DNA of 5,340 nt, taken from NCBI GenBank assembly GCA_044233495.1, contig JBIIJX010000176.1, positions 1 through 5,340 on the forward strand, given 5' to 3'. Positions 1-5,340 of this stretch are shown in pieces; positions within the stretch are counted from its first letter, which is position 1, and each line of letters starts with the position of its first letter. The notes beneath the pieces were generated by a model. That model ran no database searches. It was not told the DNA's origin and worked only from the letters and a program-made list of their open reading frames with translations. The DNA comes from UBA10649 sp044233495 (GTDB lineage Bacteria > Actinomycetota > Actinomycetes > S36-B12). A program made the position numbers and the translations under genes.

Positions 1-528
1 GTACTCGCGGTTGGGGTCGAAGCTGACGCCCTGCCAGGCGGGCAGGAGGTTCGCGCTGTTGGGGACGAGCTCCGGATTGAGCTTCTGCGCGTAGCCGTTC
101 TCGATCCACAGCGCCGCCATCCAGTCTGTCAGGACGACGAGGTCGCGGCCGATGTCCTGGCCCTGCTCGAGCTGCGTGCGGACCTTCGCGTAGAACTCGT
201 TGTTGTCGTTGACGTCCTCGGTGTACTCGACGGTGATCCCCGCCTGCTCCTGGAACGCCTCGAGGGTCGGGCGTGAGCCGGTCTCCTCGTCGATGTCCAT
301 GTAGGCGACCCACGTGGACCAGTTCAGCGTCTTGTCGGTGTCGCTCAGGTCCTCGGCGGAAGCCGCCTCCCCGGCCGCCCCCGAGCCGGAATCGCCACCG
401 GCGCCGCACGCGGCCGCCATCATCGCCGCGCTGCCGATGCCGGCTGCCTGGAGCAGACGACGACGGGACACGGAGGAACGCATCGTTCCGGCCAGGGCGG
501 CGATCATCTCGGGGCGCTGCGGGGTCAT
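1..528 (-). CDS. Polyamine (spermidine/putrescine) ABC transporter substrate-binding lipoprotein, N-terminal part (PotD-like)
   Basis: This is the first 176 residues of an extracellular solute-binding protein; the gene runs off the left edge. Residues 21-26 read SRRRLL, a twin-arginine (Tat) motif, followed by a hydrophobic stretch and AAAC ending at Cys41, a lipobox. The product should be exported folded and lipid-anchored outside the membrane. A Gly/Ser/Ala-rich linker follows to about residue 66, and the mature domain starts near TLNWSTW (67-73). Features typical of the PotD/PotF group are NDNNEFYAK (107-115), GQDIGRDLVV (123-132) and TDWMA (134-138). By my alignment Trp70, Trp73 and Trp136 fall where E. 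coli PotD has polyamine-contacting Trp34, Tyr37 and Tyr85. I chose the start at 528 because GGAGGA (532-537) lies just upstream. ATG codons at 507 and 483 are in frame and would keep the Tat motif, but they lack a comparable site. It lies 106 bp downstream of the aminobutyraldehyde dehydrogenase on the same strand. Polyamine as ligand is inferred from family and context; other amines remain possible. Confidence 0.9.
   Translation of the reverse strand, partial: MTPQRPEMIAALAGTMRSSVSRRRLLQAAGIGSAAMMAAACGAGGDSGSGAAGEAASAEDLSDTDKTLNWSTWVAYMDIDEETGSRPTLEAFQEQAGITVEYTEDVNDNNEFYAKVRTQLEQGQDIGRDLVVLTDWMAALWIENGYAQKLNPELVPNSANLLPAWQGVSFDPNREY
404..465 (-). other. Tat signal peptide with lipobox of the binding protein
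   Basis: This covers about residues 22-42 of the protein starting at 528: Arg22-Arg23-Arg24-Leu-Leu, then an Ala/Met/Gly-rich hydrophobic core, then Ala-Ala-Ala-Cys41. Cys41 is the expected lipidation site and residue +1 of the mature lipoprotein. The combination of an RR motif and a lipobox is common in actinobacterial binding proteins. Cleavage at this point is inferred from the pattern. Confidence 0.8.
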
Positions 529-531
529 GGT

Positions 532-537
532 TCCTCC
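532..537 (-). promoter_or_regulatory. Ribosome binding site of the binding-protein gene
   Basis: The minus strand reads GGAGGA, then ACC, then ATG (528-526). This is the strongest Shine-Dalgarno match in the window. It decides the start at 528 over the in-frame ATGs at 507 and 483. Confidence 0.8.
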
Positions 538-556
538 GGTCTTGGCGTGGCGGTCT

Positions 557-601
557 GGTCTGGCAGGTCGGTCGGGTCTGGCAGGTCTGGCAGGTGGTCT
601 G
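557..601. repeat. 9-bp tandem repeat (GGTCTGGCA and variants) between the aldehyde dehydrogenase and the binding protein
   Basis: Read on the plus strand in consecutive 9-base units from 557: GGTCTGGCA, GGTCGGTCG, GGTCTGGCA, GGTCTGGCA, GGTGGTCTG. Three units are identical and two are degenerate. A partial GGTCTGG also begins at 552. On the sense strand of the binding-protein gene the unit reads TGCCAGACC, and the array ends about 20 bases before its ribosome binding site. It therefore lies in the leader or intercistronic RNA of that gene. It might be a simple slippage-derived repeat, a protein-binding array or an RNA element; the sequence does not decide. Confidence 0.75.
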
Positions 602-634
602 ACGTCATCCGTGCTGGCACTCTAGCCCGCGACG

Positions 635-2122
635 TCACTCCTTGCCGGTAAAGATCGTGCGGTGCCACGGCTTTCGTGGCTCCCCCGTGATGTCCAGCGA
701 GACGTGCTTGACGAGGGTGTACTCGTCGAAGGAGTAGGTCGACATGTCCTTGCCGAAGCCGGACTGCCCGAACCCGCCGTGGGGCATCTCGCTGACGATG
801 GGGATGTGGTCGTTGATCCACACGCAGCCCGCCCGGATCTCCCGCTGAGCCCGCAGGGCACGGTAGACACCCCGGGTCCAGGCCGAGGCGGCCAGGCCGT
901 AGACGGTGTCGTTGGCGAGGGCGATTCCCTCGTCTTCGGTGTCGAAGGGCAGGACGACGAGCACGGGCCCGAAGACCTCGTCCCGGACGATCTCCGACTG
1001 CTGGCCGGCGTCCACGATGAGCGTGGGCCGATAGTAGGCACCGGCTGCGAGGGCGCCTCCGGGAGCGGCGCCGCCCGTCACCACTCGGGCCCCCGCCTCC
1101 CTGGCCCGATCGACGAAGCCGGCCACCCGAGCCGCCTGCCGAGCCGAGACGAGCGGACCGAGGTCCGTCGCCGGGTCCAGGGGCGCTCCGAGGCGGATCG
1201 ACTCGTACAGGTCCGCGACGCCCGACACGAAGGAGTCGTACAGGGGGCGCTGGACGTAGGCCCTCGTGGCGGCGGTGCAGTCCTGCCCGGTGTTGATGAG
1301 GCTCGCCGCCACGGCGCCGTGGACGGCCGCCTCGAGGTCCGCATCGTCGAAGACGACGAACGGCGCCTTGCCGCCGAGCTCGAGGTGGACCCGCTTGATG
1401 CCGCGGGTGGCCAGCTCCATCACCCGACGCCCGACCGGCGTGGACCCGGTGAAGGACACCATGTCGACCCCGGGATGCCCGACCAGGGCCTCCCCCGCTA
1501 TGGGTCCCGTCCCCACCACGACGTTCACCACACCCGCGGGGATGTCGACGGCAGCGCAGTCCTCGGCGAGCATGAGGGAGGTGAGCGGGGTGATCTCAGC
1601 GGGCTTCAGGATGATGGTGTTGCCCGCCGCCACCGCCGGCAGCACCTTCCACATCGCCATCTGGAGCGGATAGTTCCAAGGAGCGATCGAGCCGACCACG
1701 CCGATGGGCTCGCGCCGGATGAGCGAGGTGTGCACGCCGTCCCACTCCGCAGATGCCTTGCCCTCCAGATTGCGAGCGGCACCCGCGAAGAAGGCCACGT
1801 TGTCGATGGACCCGGGCACGTCGAACTCGGAGGAGAGGCGAATCGGCTTGCCCGTCTGTCGGCTCTCCGTCTCGGCATACTCCTTCGCCCGTGCCGTGAG
1901 CCGGTCCGCGAGCCGGTTCAGGGCGGAGGACCGCTCGACCGGGGGCACGCGGGACCAGTCGGCGAAAGCCGAGCGCGCGGCTGACACCGCTGCGTCGACA
2001 TCGGCGGCACCCGCCAGCTCCAATGATGCGATCGTCTCCCCCGTCGACGGGTCGACGACGTCTCCCACCTCACCCGAGGTGCCCCGCTGGGCCCGGCCTC
2101 CCGCGAAAACGGCTTCCGTCAT
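635..2122 (-). CDS. Gamma-aminobutyraldehyde dehydrogenase (NAD-dependent aldehyde dehydrogenase superfamily)
   Basis: This 495-residue cytoplasmic enzyme is predicted to oxidise 4-aminobutanal (in equilibrium with 1-pyrroline) to GABA with NAD+, the second step of putrescine degradation by the transamination route. The aldehyde dehydrogenase fold is complete: APWN with oxyanion Asn150, cofactor-binding Lys173 in LKPAE, FTGS (224-227) of the Rossmann fold, general base Glu248 in LELGG, catalytic nucleophile Cys282 in GQDCTAATR, and EVFGP (382-386). GQDCTAA and the C-terminal SEMPHGGFGQSGFGKDMS stretch (444-461) are the pattern I associate with PatD/YdcW-type aminobutyraldehyde dehydrogenases rather than betaine or succinate-semialdehyde enzymes. 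It is about 20 residues longer than E. coli YdcW. The start at 2122 has GGAAGGA (2127-2133) four bases upstream. It lies 33 bp after the stop of the GabD-like gene, so the two are probably one operon. A broader omega-aminoaldehyde range is possible. Confidence 0.9.
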   Translation of the reverse strand: MTEAVFAGGRAQRGTSGEVGDVVDPSTGETIASLELAGAADVDAAVSAARSAFADWSRVPPVERSSALNRLADRLTARAKEYAETESRQTGKPIRLSSEFDVPGSIDNVAFFAGAARNLEGKASAEWDGVHTSLIRREPIGVVGSIAPWNYPLQMAMWKVLPAVAAGNTIILKPAEITPLTSLMLAEDCAAVDIPAGVVNVVVGTGPIAGEALVGHPGVDMVSFTGSTPVGRRVMELATRGIKRVHLELGGKAPFVVFDDADLEAAVHGAVAASLINTGQDCTAATRAYVQRPLYDSFVSGVADLYESIRLGAPLDPATDLGPLVSARQAARVAGFVDRAREAGARVVTGGAAPGGALAAGAYYRPTLIVDAGQQSEIVRDEVFGPVLVVLPFDTEDEGIALANDTVYGLAASAWTRGVYRALRAQREIRAGCVWINDHIPIVSEMPHGGFGQSGFGKDMSTYSFDEYTLVKHVSLDITGEPRKPWHRTIFTGKE

Positions 2123-2126
2123 GACG

Positions 2127-2133
2127 TCCTTCC
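2127..2133 (-). promoter_or_regulatory. Ribosome binding site of the aminobutyraldehyde dehydrogenase gene
   Basis: The minus strand reads GGAAGGA, then CGTC, then ATG (2122-2120). The short gap to the upstream stop codon (2156-2158) leaves little room for a separate promoter, which supports co-transcription with the upstream dehydrogenase gene. Confidence 0.65.
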
Positions 2134-2155
2134 AGGTACCTCAGCGAGCCGACGA

Positions 2156-3490
2156 TCAGGCGATGCGGATCATCTTCTTGTTGATGAACTCCTCGATGCC
2201 GAGCGTCCCGAGCTCGCGGCCGAAACCGGAGCGCTTGGTGCCGCCGAACGGAAGCTCGGGAGCATCCATGCCCACCCCGTTCACGAAGACCATGCCGGTG
2301 TCGAGGGCCTGTGCCACTCGGAGCGCCTGCTCGGGATCGGTCGTGAAGACGTAGGAGCCCAAGCCGTAGGGCGTGTCGTTGGCTATGCGGATGGCATCGG
2401 ACTCATCAGCAGCTCGGTACACCTGCGCTACGGGCCCGAAGAGCTCCTCCCGTGAGATCTCGTTGTCCGGCGTGACGTTGCTGAGAACACCGGGCGGGAA
2501 CCAAGCGTCCTTCCGCTCACCGGCCGACGCCAGGGTCGCTCCCTGCGCGACGGCGCGCTCCACCTGGCGGGCCAGGTTCTCGGCCGCCGCCACCGAGCTC
2601 AGCGGGGCCGGCTCCAGCGCCAGCATCTTGGCGGTGAGCCTCGCGACGAAGTCGTCGTACAGCGCATCGATGACGACCATTCGCTTGCCCGCGTTGCACG
2701 CCTGCCCGTTGTTGTCCGTGCGAGCGAAGACCGCGGCATCGACCGTGGCATCCAGGTCGTCGGTGCTGAGGACGATGAAAGGGTCTGACCCGCCGAGCTC
2801 GAGGACGCACTTCTTGAGATGACGTCCGGCGATCGCCGCTACCGCGGCACCCGCTCGCTCCGAACCGGTCAGCGAGACTCCCCGGATGCCCGGATGGGCG
2901 ATGACATCGGCGATCTGCTCATTCGTGGCGTAGATGTTGACGTACACCCCCGCAGGGACACCCGCCTCCTCGAAGATCCCAGCGATCAGCTCAGCGGACT
3001 CGGGGCACTGCGGTGCGTGCTTGAGCAGGACGGTGTTGCCGACGACGAGGTTGGGGCCCGCGAAGCGCGCGACCTGGTAGGCCGGGAAGTTCCACGGCAT
3101 GATCCCCAGGAGAGCACCCACCGACGAGGGTCGGATGAAGGCCGACCCCTCGCCACCCAGCAGGGTGATCGGCTTGTCGGCGAGGAGCTCCTCGGCGTGG
3201 TCGGCGTAGTAGTGGTAGATGGCGCCGGAGAACTCGACCTCCCCCACCGCGTCGGCGAGCGGCTTGCCCATCTCCCGGACGATGGCCTCGCCCAGTTGGG
3301 TGGAGCGCTCGATATGGAGGTCCCCGATGCGGCGAACGACGGCCGCGCGCTCCGCGATCGACCGGCTCGACCACTGCGCGTGGGCACCGACGACACGGTC
3401 GACGGCAGCACCGACCTCCTGGTCACTGGCCGTCGGATAGGACCGGACCTTCTCGCCGGTCGCCGGGTTGATCACCGCATACTCAGACAT
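2156..3490 (-). CDS. gabD: Succinate-semialdehyde dehydrogenase, GabD1-like, with a shortened internal segment
   Basis: This 444-residue member of the aldehyde dehydrogenase superfamily is predicted to oxidise succinate semialdehyde to succinate with NAD(P)+, the last step from GABA into the TCA cycle. Visible motifs are MPWNFP with Asn134, Lys157 in LLKHAP, LTGS (207-210), VLELGGSDPF with general base Glu231, NNGQACNAGKR with catalytic Cys265, EELFGPVA (348-355), and ELPFGGTKRSGFGRELG near the C-terminus. LLKHA, LELGGSDPF and PELPFGG are the signature I recall for the mycobacterial GabD1 group, which is about 457 residues long. The missing length falls mostly at residues 292-296, where ALEPAPLSS replaces the usual AL-xVGDPxDPxTDxG-PL segment; the catalytic residues are untouched. 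I chose ATG at 3490 because AAGGGAG (3495-3501) precedes it and homology begins at once (INPATGE). An upstream TTG at 3562 would read through the operator-like repeat. It is first in the leftward operon and divergent from the regulator gene. It could accept another semialdehyde. Confidence 0.87.
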   Translation of the reverse strand: MSEYAVINPATGEKVRSYPTASDQEVGAAVDRVVGAHAQWSSRSIAERAAVVRRIGDLHIERSTQLGEAIVREMGKPLADAVGEVEFSGAIYHYYADHAEELLADKPITLLGGEGSAFIRPSSVGALLGIMPWNFPAYQVARFAGPNLVVGNTVLLKHAPQCPESAELIAGIFEEAGVPAGVYVNIYATNEQIADVIAHPGIRGVSLTGSERAGAAVAAIAGRHLKKCVLELGGSDPFIVLSTDDLDATVDAAVFARTDNNGQACNAGKRMVVIDALYDDFVARLTAKMLALEPAPLSSVAAAENLARQVERAVAQGATLASAGERKDAWFPPGVLSNVTPDNEISREELFGPVAQVYRAADESDAIRIANDTPYGLGSYVFTTDPEQALRVAQALDTGMVFVNGVGMDAPELPFGGTKRSGFGRELGTLGIEEFINKKMIRIA

Positions 3491-3494
3491 AGGT

Positions 3495-3501
3495 CTCCCT
3501 T
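3495..3501 (-). promoter_or_regulatory. Ribosome binding site of the gabD-like gene
   Basis: The minus strand reads AAGGGAG, then ACCT, then ATG (3490-3488). It fixes the start at 3490 instead of the longer TTG-initiated frame from 3562, which would add 24 residues with no family resemblance. Confidence 0.75.
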
Positions 3502-3540
3502 GGTGGCCGAACGCCCCGGACGGTGCTCCACATTCCTTCG

Positions 3541-3576
3541 GAATCCGCGGCGGCGACGTCAAATTACCGCGGATTC
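3541..3576. promoter_or_regulatory. Perfect 10+10 bp inverted repeat, candidate operator of the adjacent Lrp/AsnC regulator
   Basis: GAATCCGCGG (3541-3550) and CCGCGGATTC (3567-3576) are exact reverse complements with a 16-base spacer. The arm centres are 26 bases apart, roughly two and a half helical turns. A smaller palindrome, ATTCC-TTC-GGAAT (3532-3544), overlaps the left arm and repeats its GGAAT core. The site lies between two divergent genes and next to an Lrp/AsnC gene, and such regulators commonly bind inverted repeats beside their own gene. Binding is inferred. The position rules out an intrinsic terminator, since it lies upstream of both genes and has no T-run. Confidence 0.6.
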
Positions 3577-3614
3577 ACTTGCTCTGGCTACCCCCGTCAC
3601 CCATCATGTTGATC

Positions 3615-4088
3615 ATGTCCCCTCGCGACCGCGTACCAGCCGCGGCTCTGGATGACATCTCCAAGGCCATCATCGAGCAGCTCCAGCAGGACGGCCGCCG
3701 GCCCTACGCCACCATCGGCCGGGCGGTAGGGCTTTCCGAGGCGGCCGTGCGTCAGCGGGTGCAGCGCCTGCAGGAGGCCGGGGTCATGCAGATCGTCGCC
3801 GTCACCGATCCCGTACAGGTGGGCTTCGCCCGCTCGGCCATGATCGGCGTCCACGTGGACGGAGACGTCGAGGTGGTGGCCGATGCCATGGAGGGGCTGC
3901 CCGAAGTCGACTACCTCGTCGTCTGCGCCGGAAGCTTCGACATCCTGGCTGAAGTCGTCGCCGAGGACGACGACCACCTGCTCGACGTCATCAACGGACG
4001 GATCAGGGCACTGCCCGGCGTCCGCTCGACCGAGACCTTCGTCTATCTCAAGCTGCGCAAGCAGATCTACACCTGGGGGACCCGATGA
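3615..4088 (+). CDS. Lrp/AsnC-family transcriptional regulator
   Basis: This 157-residue one-domain-plus-sensor regulator has the usual family length. Residues 11-60 form the AsnC-type helix-turn-helix: LDDISKAIIEQLQQDGR, then YATIGRAVGLS, then the recognition helix around SEAAVRQRVQRLQEAG (41-56). A short linker leads to the RAM (Lrp ligand-binding) domain at about 72-150, including the AGSFDILAEVV strand (105-115) and the closing TETFVYLKLRK (139-149). Family members form dimers to octamers and respond to small amino-acid-like effectors. Here GABA, putrescine or another pathway intermediate is the reasonable guess from context. Two in-frame ATGs, 3606 and 3615, are possible starts, and neither has a visible Shine-Dalgarno sequence. 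I took 3615 because MSPRDR is a typical hydrophilic start, but 3606 would only add MLI. It overlaps the aminotransferase by 4 bases (ATGA) and diverges from the gabD-like operon, so it probably controls both units and itself. Confidence 0.9.
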   Translation: MSPRDRVPAAALDDISKAIIEQLQQDGRRPYATIGRAVGLSEAAVRQRVQRLQEAGVMQIVAVTDPVQVGFARSAMIGVHVDGDVEVVADAMEGLPEVDYLVVCAGSFDILAEVVAEDDDHLLDVINGRIRALPGVRSTETFVYLKLRKQIYTWGTR

Positions 4089-5340
4089 CCGCCACTCCGG
4101 ACTCCTTCAGCGAACCCGGTCCGGACTCCCTTGCGGCCATCGCGCGGGACCACCTGTGGATGCACTTCACGCGCCACTCGGTGTACGAGGACGGCGGCCA
4201 CGTTCCCGTCATCGTCCGTGGGGAGGGCGCCTACATCTGGGACGACCAGGGTCGCCGCTACCTCGACGGCCTGGCGGGTCTGTATGTCGTCCAGGCCGGA
4301 CACGGACGACGGGAGCTGGCAGCGGCAGCTGCCCGGCAGGCGGAGGAGCTGGCGTTCTTCCCCATCTGGTCGTACGCCCATCCGCGCGCCATCGAGCTCG
4401 CCGAGCGGCTTGCCGCGCATGCTCCAGGTGACCTCAACCGCGTGTTCTTCACGAGCAGCGGAGGCGAGGCGGTCGAGAGCGCCTGGAAGCTGGCGAAGCA
4501 GTACTTCCGGCTGACCGGAAAGCCCGGCAAGCACAAGGTGATCAGCCGCTCGGTGGCCTACCACGGCACCACTCAGGGCGCGCTGTCGATCACGGGCATC
4601 CCCTCGGCCAAGGCTCCCTTCGAGCCCCTCGTCCCCGGCGGCATCAAGGTCCCCAATACCAATCTCTACCGGGCTCCCGAGGAGTACCGATACGACGAGA
4701 AGGCTTTCGGCCTGTGGGCGGCCGAGCGCATCGCAGAGGCAATCGCGTTCGAGGGCCCGGACACCGTGGCCGCCGTGTTCCTCGAACCTGTCCAGAACTC
4801 CGGGGGGTGCTTCCCGCCCCCTCCCGGGTACCTCGACCGCGTTCGCGAGATCTGCGACAAGAATGACGTCCTCCTCGTCGCCGACGAGACGATCACCGCA
4901 TTCGGGCGCATAGGTGACATCTTCGCGATGAACCGCTTCGGGGTCGTGCCCGACATCATCACCTGCGCCAAGGGCATGACGTCCGGCTATGCGCCCATGG
5001 GTGCGATGATCACCAGCGAACGTCTCTTCGAGCCGTTCCGGCAGGGGAAGAACACCTTCCTCCACGGCTACACCTGGGGTGGGCATCCCGTGGGAGCCGC
5101 CGTCGCCATGGCGAACCTGGATCTCTTCGAGCGCGAAGGGCTCATCCAGCACGTACGCGACAACGAGGAGGAGTTCCGACGCACGCTCGAGAAGCTGCTC
5201 GAACTGCCCATCGTCGGCGATGTCCGCGGAGCCGGGTACTTCTACGGCATCGAATTGGTCAAGGACAAGTCGACCCGCGAAACCTTCAACGACGACGAGG
5301 CAGAGCGTCTCCTGCGCGGCTACCTGTCCAAGGCCCTCTT
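4085..5340 (+). CDS. Class III PLP-dependent aminotransferase, putrescine/omega-amino acid type (Rv3329/SpuC-like), C-terminus cut by the window
   Basis: 418 complete codons are visible before the right edge; relatives are about 450-470 residues. It is predicted to move the terminal amine of putrescine (or a related diamine, or GABA) to a keto acid such as pyruvate, giving 4-aminobutanal for the neighbouring dehydrogenase. Fold-type I class III landmarks are GLYVVQAGHG (65-74), FFPIWSYAHP (91-100), the phosphate-binding loop SSGGEAVES (124-132), YHGTT (159-163), LEPVQNSGG (233-241), Asp267 in ADET that pairs with the pyridine nitrogen, Schiff-base Lys296 in CAKGMTSGY, and HGYTWGGHP (327-335) with Thr330 for the cofactor phosphate. 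Thr269 replaces the usual Val of the DEV motif and Gly127 replaces a usual Ser/Thr in the phosphate loop. The start ATG overlaps the regulator's stop by 4 bases, suggesting translational coupling. The exact amine substrate is not determined by sequence; GABA or beta-alanine aminotransferase are alternatives. Confidence 0.9.
   Translation, partial: MTATPDSFSEPGPDSLAAIARDHLWMHFTRHSVYEDGGHVPVIVRGEGAYIWDDQGRRYLDGLAGLYVVQAGHGRRELAAAAARQAEELAFFPIWSYAHPRAIELAERLAAHAPGDLNRVFFTSSGGEAVESAWKLAKQYFRLTGKPGKHKVISRSVAYHGTTQGALSITGIPSAKAPFEPLVPGGIKVPNTNLYRAPEEYRYDEKAFGLWAAERIAEAIAFEGPDTVAAVFLEPVQNSGGCFPPPPGYLDRVREICDKNDVLLVADETITAFGRIGDIFAMNRFGVVPDIITCAKGMTSGYAPMGAMITSERLFEPFRQGKNTFLHGYTWGGHPVGAAVAMANLDLFEREGLIQHVRDNEEEFRRTLEKLLELPIVGDVRGAGYFYGIELVKDKSTRETFNDDEAERLLRGYLSKAL

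Larger units (their letters stand above)
529..634. other. 106-bp intercistronic gap between aldehyde dehydrogenase and binding-protein genes
   Basis: This gap separates two minus-strand genes. It holds the 9-bp tandem repeat (557-601) and the GGAGGA ribosome binding site (532-537). I see no GC-rich hairpin followed by a T-run, so no intrinsic terminator. I also see no convincing -10/-35 pair, although a weak promoter could be missed. Readthrough from the dehydrogenase genes into the binding protein is therefore plausible. GACGTCA occurs twice (601-607 and 631-637), the second spanning the dehydrogenase stop codon. Confidence 0.5.
3491..3614. promoter_or_regulatory. Divergent control region between the gabD-like operon and the Lrp/AsnC regulator
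   Basis: About 120 bases separate the two divergent starts and must hold the promoters of both units. It contains the most AT-rich patch of this stretch, AAATTA (3561-3566). Read leftward this is TAATTT, which fits the actinobacterial -10 pattern TANNNT. TTGACG, also leftward at 3562-3557, could alternatively serve as a -35, but its paired -10 would be poor. Rightward I see only TTGCTC (3579-3584) as a weak -35 candidate and no good -10. A 10+10 bp inverted repeat surrounds the AT patch, so any protein bound there would occlude the leftward promoter and possibly both. The promoter calls are tentative. Confidence 0.5.

Noticed and set aside
601..637. Repeated GACGTC as a cluster-specific regulatory motif (also at 2123-2128 and 3555-3560)
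   Set aside because: It occurs in several gaps, but also many times within coding sequence (for example near 220, 3866, 3983 and 4863). In such GC-rich DNA it is not distinctive.
662..1984. A 440-codon open frame on the plus strand opposite the aminobutyraldehyde dehydrogenase
   Set aside because: The product is Arg/Gly/His-rich with no recognisable domain. It lies antisense to a clear full-length dehydrogenase and is the usual by-product of high-GC third codon positions.
3491..3562. A longer gabD-like protein starting at TTG 3562
   Set aside because: The extra 24 residues show no family resemblance and would place coding sequence across the left arm of the inverted repeat. The ATG at 3490 has its own AAGGGAG ribosome binding site.
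3605..3617. CATG-TTGAT-CATG inverted repeat at the regulator start as a second operator
   Set aside because: The arms are only four bases and self-palindromic, and they coincide with the two ATG starts. This is too weak to call a site.
2819..3655. A 278-codon open frame on the plus strand opposite the gabD-like gene, running into the regulator
   Set aside because: It is low-complexity Arg/Asp-rich, is antisense to a well-supported enzyme, and overlaps the regulator start out of frame.
4067..5152. A 361-codon open frame on the minus strand opposite the aminotransferase
   Set aside because: It mirrors the codon positions of an unmistakable class III aminotransferase, has no recognisable family signature, and would begin inside that gene.

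Overview
The window looks like chromosomal DNA from a high-GC actinobacterium. About two thirds of the bases are G or C, third codon positions are strongly G/C, and the class III aminotransferase closely resembles what I remember of the mycobacterial Rv3329 family. The sequence alone does not support a narrower placement. I see no rRNA, tRNA, CRISPR array, insertion sequence, integrase, phage gene or attachment site.

Five protein-coding genes fill the window in two divergent units. Leftward (minus strand), in transcription order, are: a succinate-semialdehyde dehydrogenase of the GabD1 type (start 3490, end 2156); a gamma-aminobutyraldehyde dehydrogenase (start 2122, end 635); and the N-terminal 176 residues of a Tat/lipoprotein-type spermidine/putrescine-binding protein (start 528, running off the left edge). 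Rightward (plus strand) are an Lrp/AsnC-family regulator (3615 or 3606 to 4088) and, overlapping it by 4 bases, a class III PLP aminotransferase (from 4085, running off the right edge). The shared control region is about 3491-3614. It contains a perfect 10+10 bp inverted repeat (3541-3550 and 3567-3576) that I propose as the operator of the adjacent regulator.

Together the genes read as a polyamine (putrescine) capture and catabolism cluster. The solute-binding lipoprotein would feed an ABC importer whose remaining subunits should lie beyond the left edge. The aminotransferase would convert putrescine to 4-aminobutanal, the first aldehyde dehydrogenase would oxidise that to GABA, and after a GABA transamination the second aldehyde dehydrogenase would oxidise succinate semialdehyde to succinate. 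No separate GABA aminotransferase is visible, so that step is either outside the window or done by the same aminotransferase. The assignments rest on motif recognition and general family knowledge, not on database searches.

I did not find a convincing undescribed system; the pathway is a known type. The points that deserve a second look are: the operator-like inverted repeat; a GabD that lacks about 12 residues of a normally conserved stretch; two substitutions at cofactor-contact positions in the aminotransferase; a 9-bp tandem repeat directly upstream of the binding-protein gene; and the leader of the regulator gene, which has no visible ribosome binding site.
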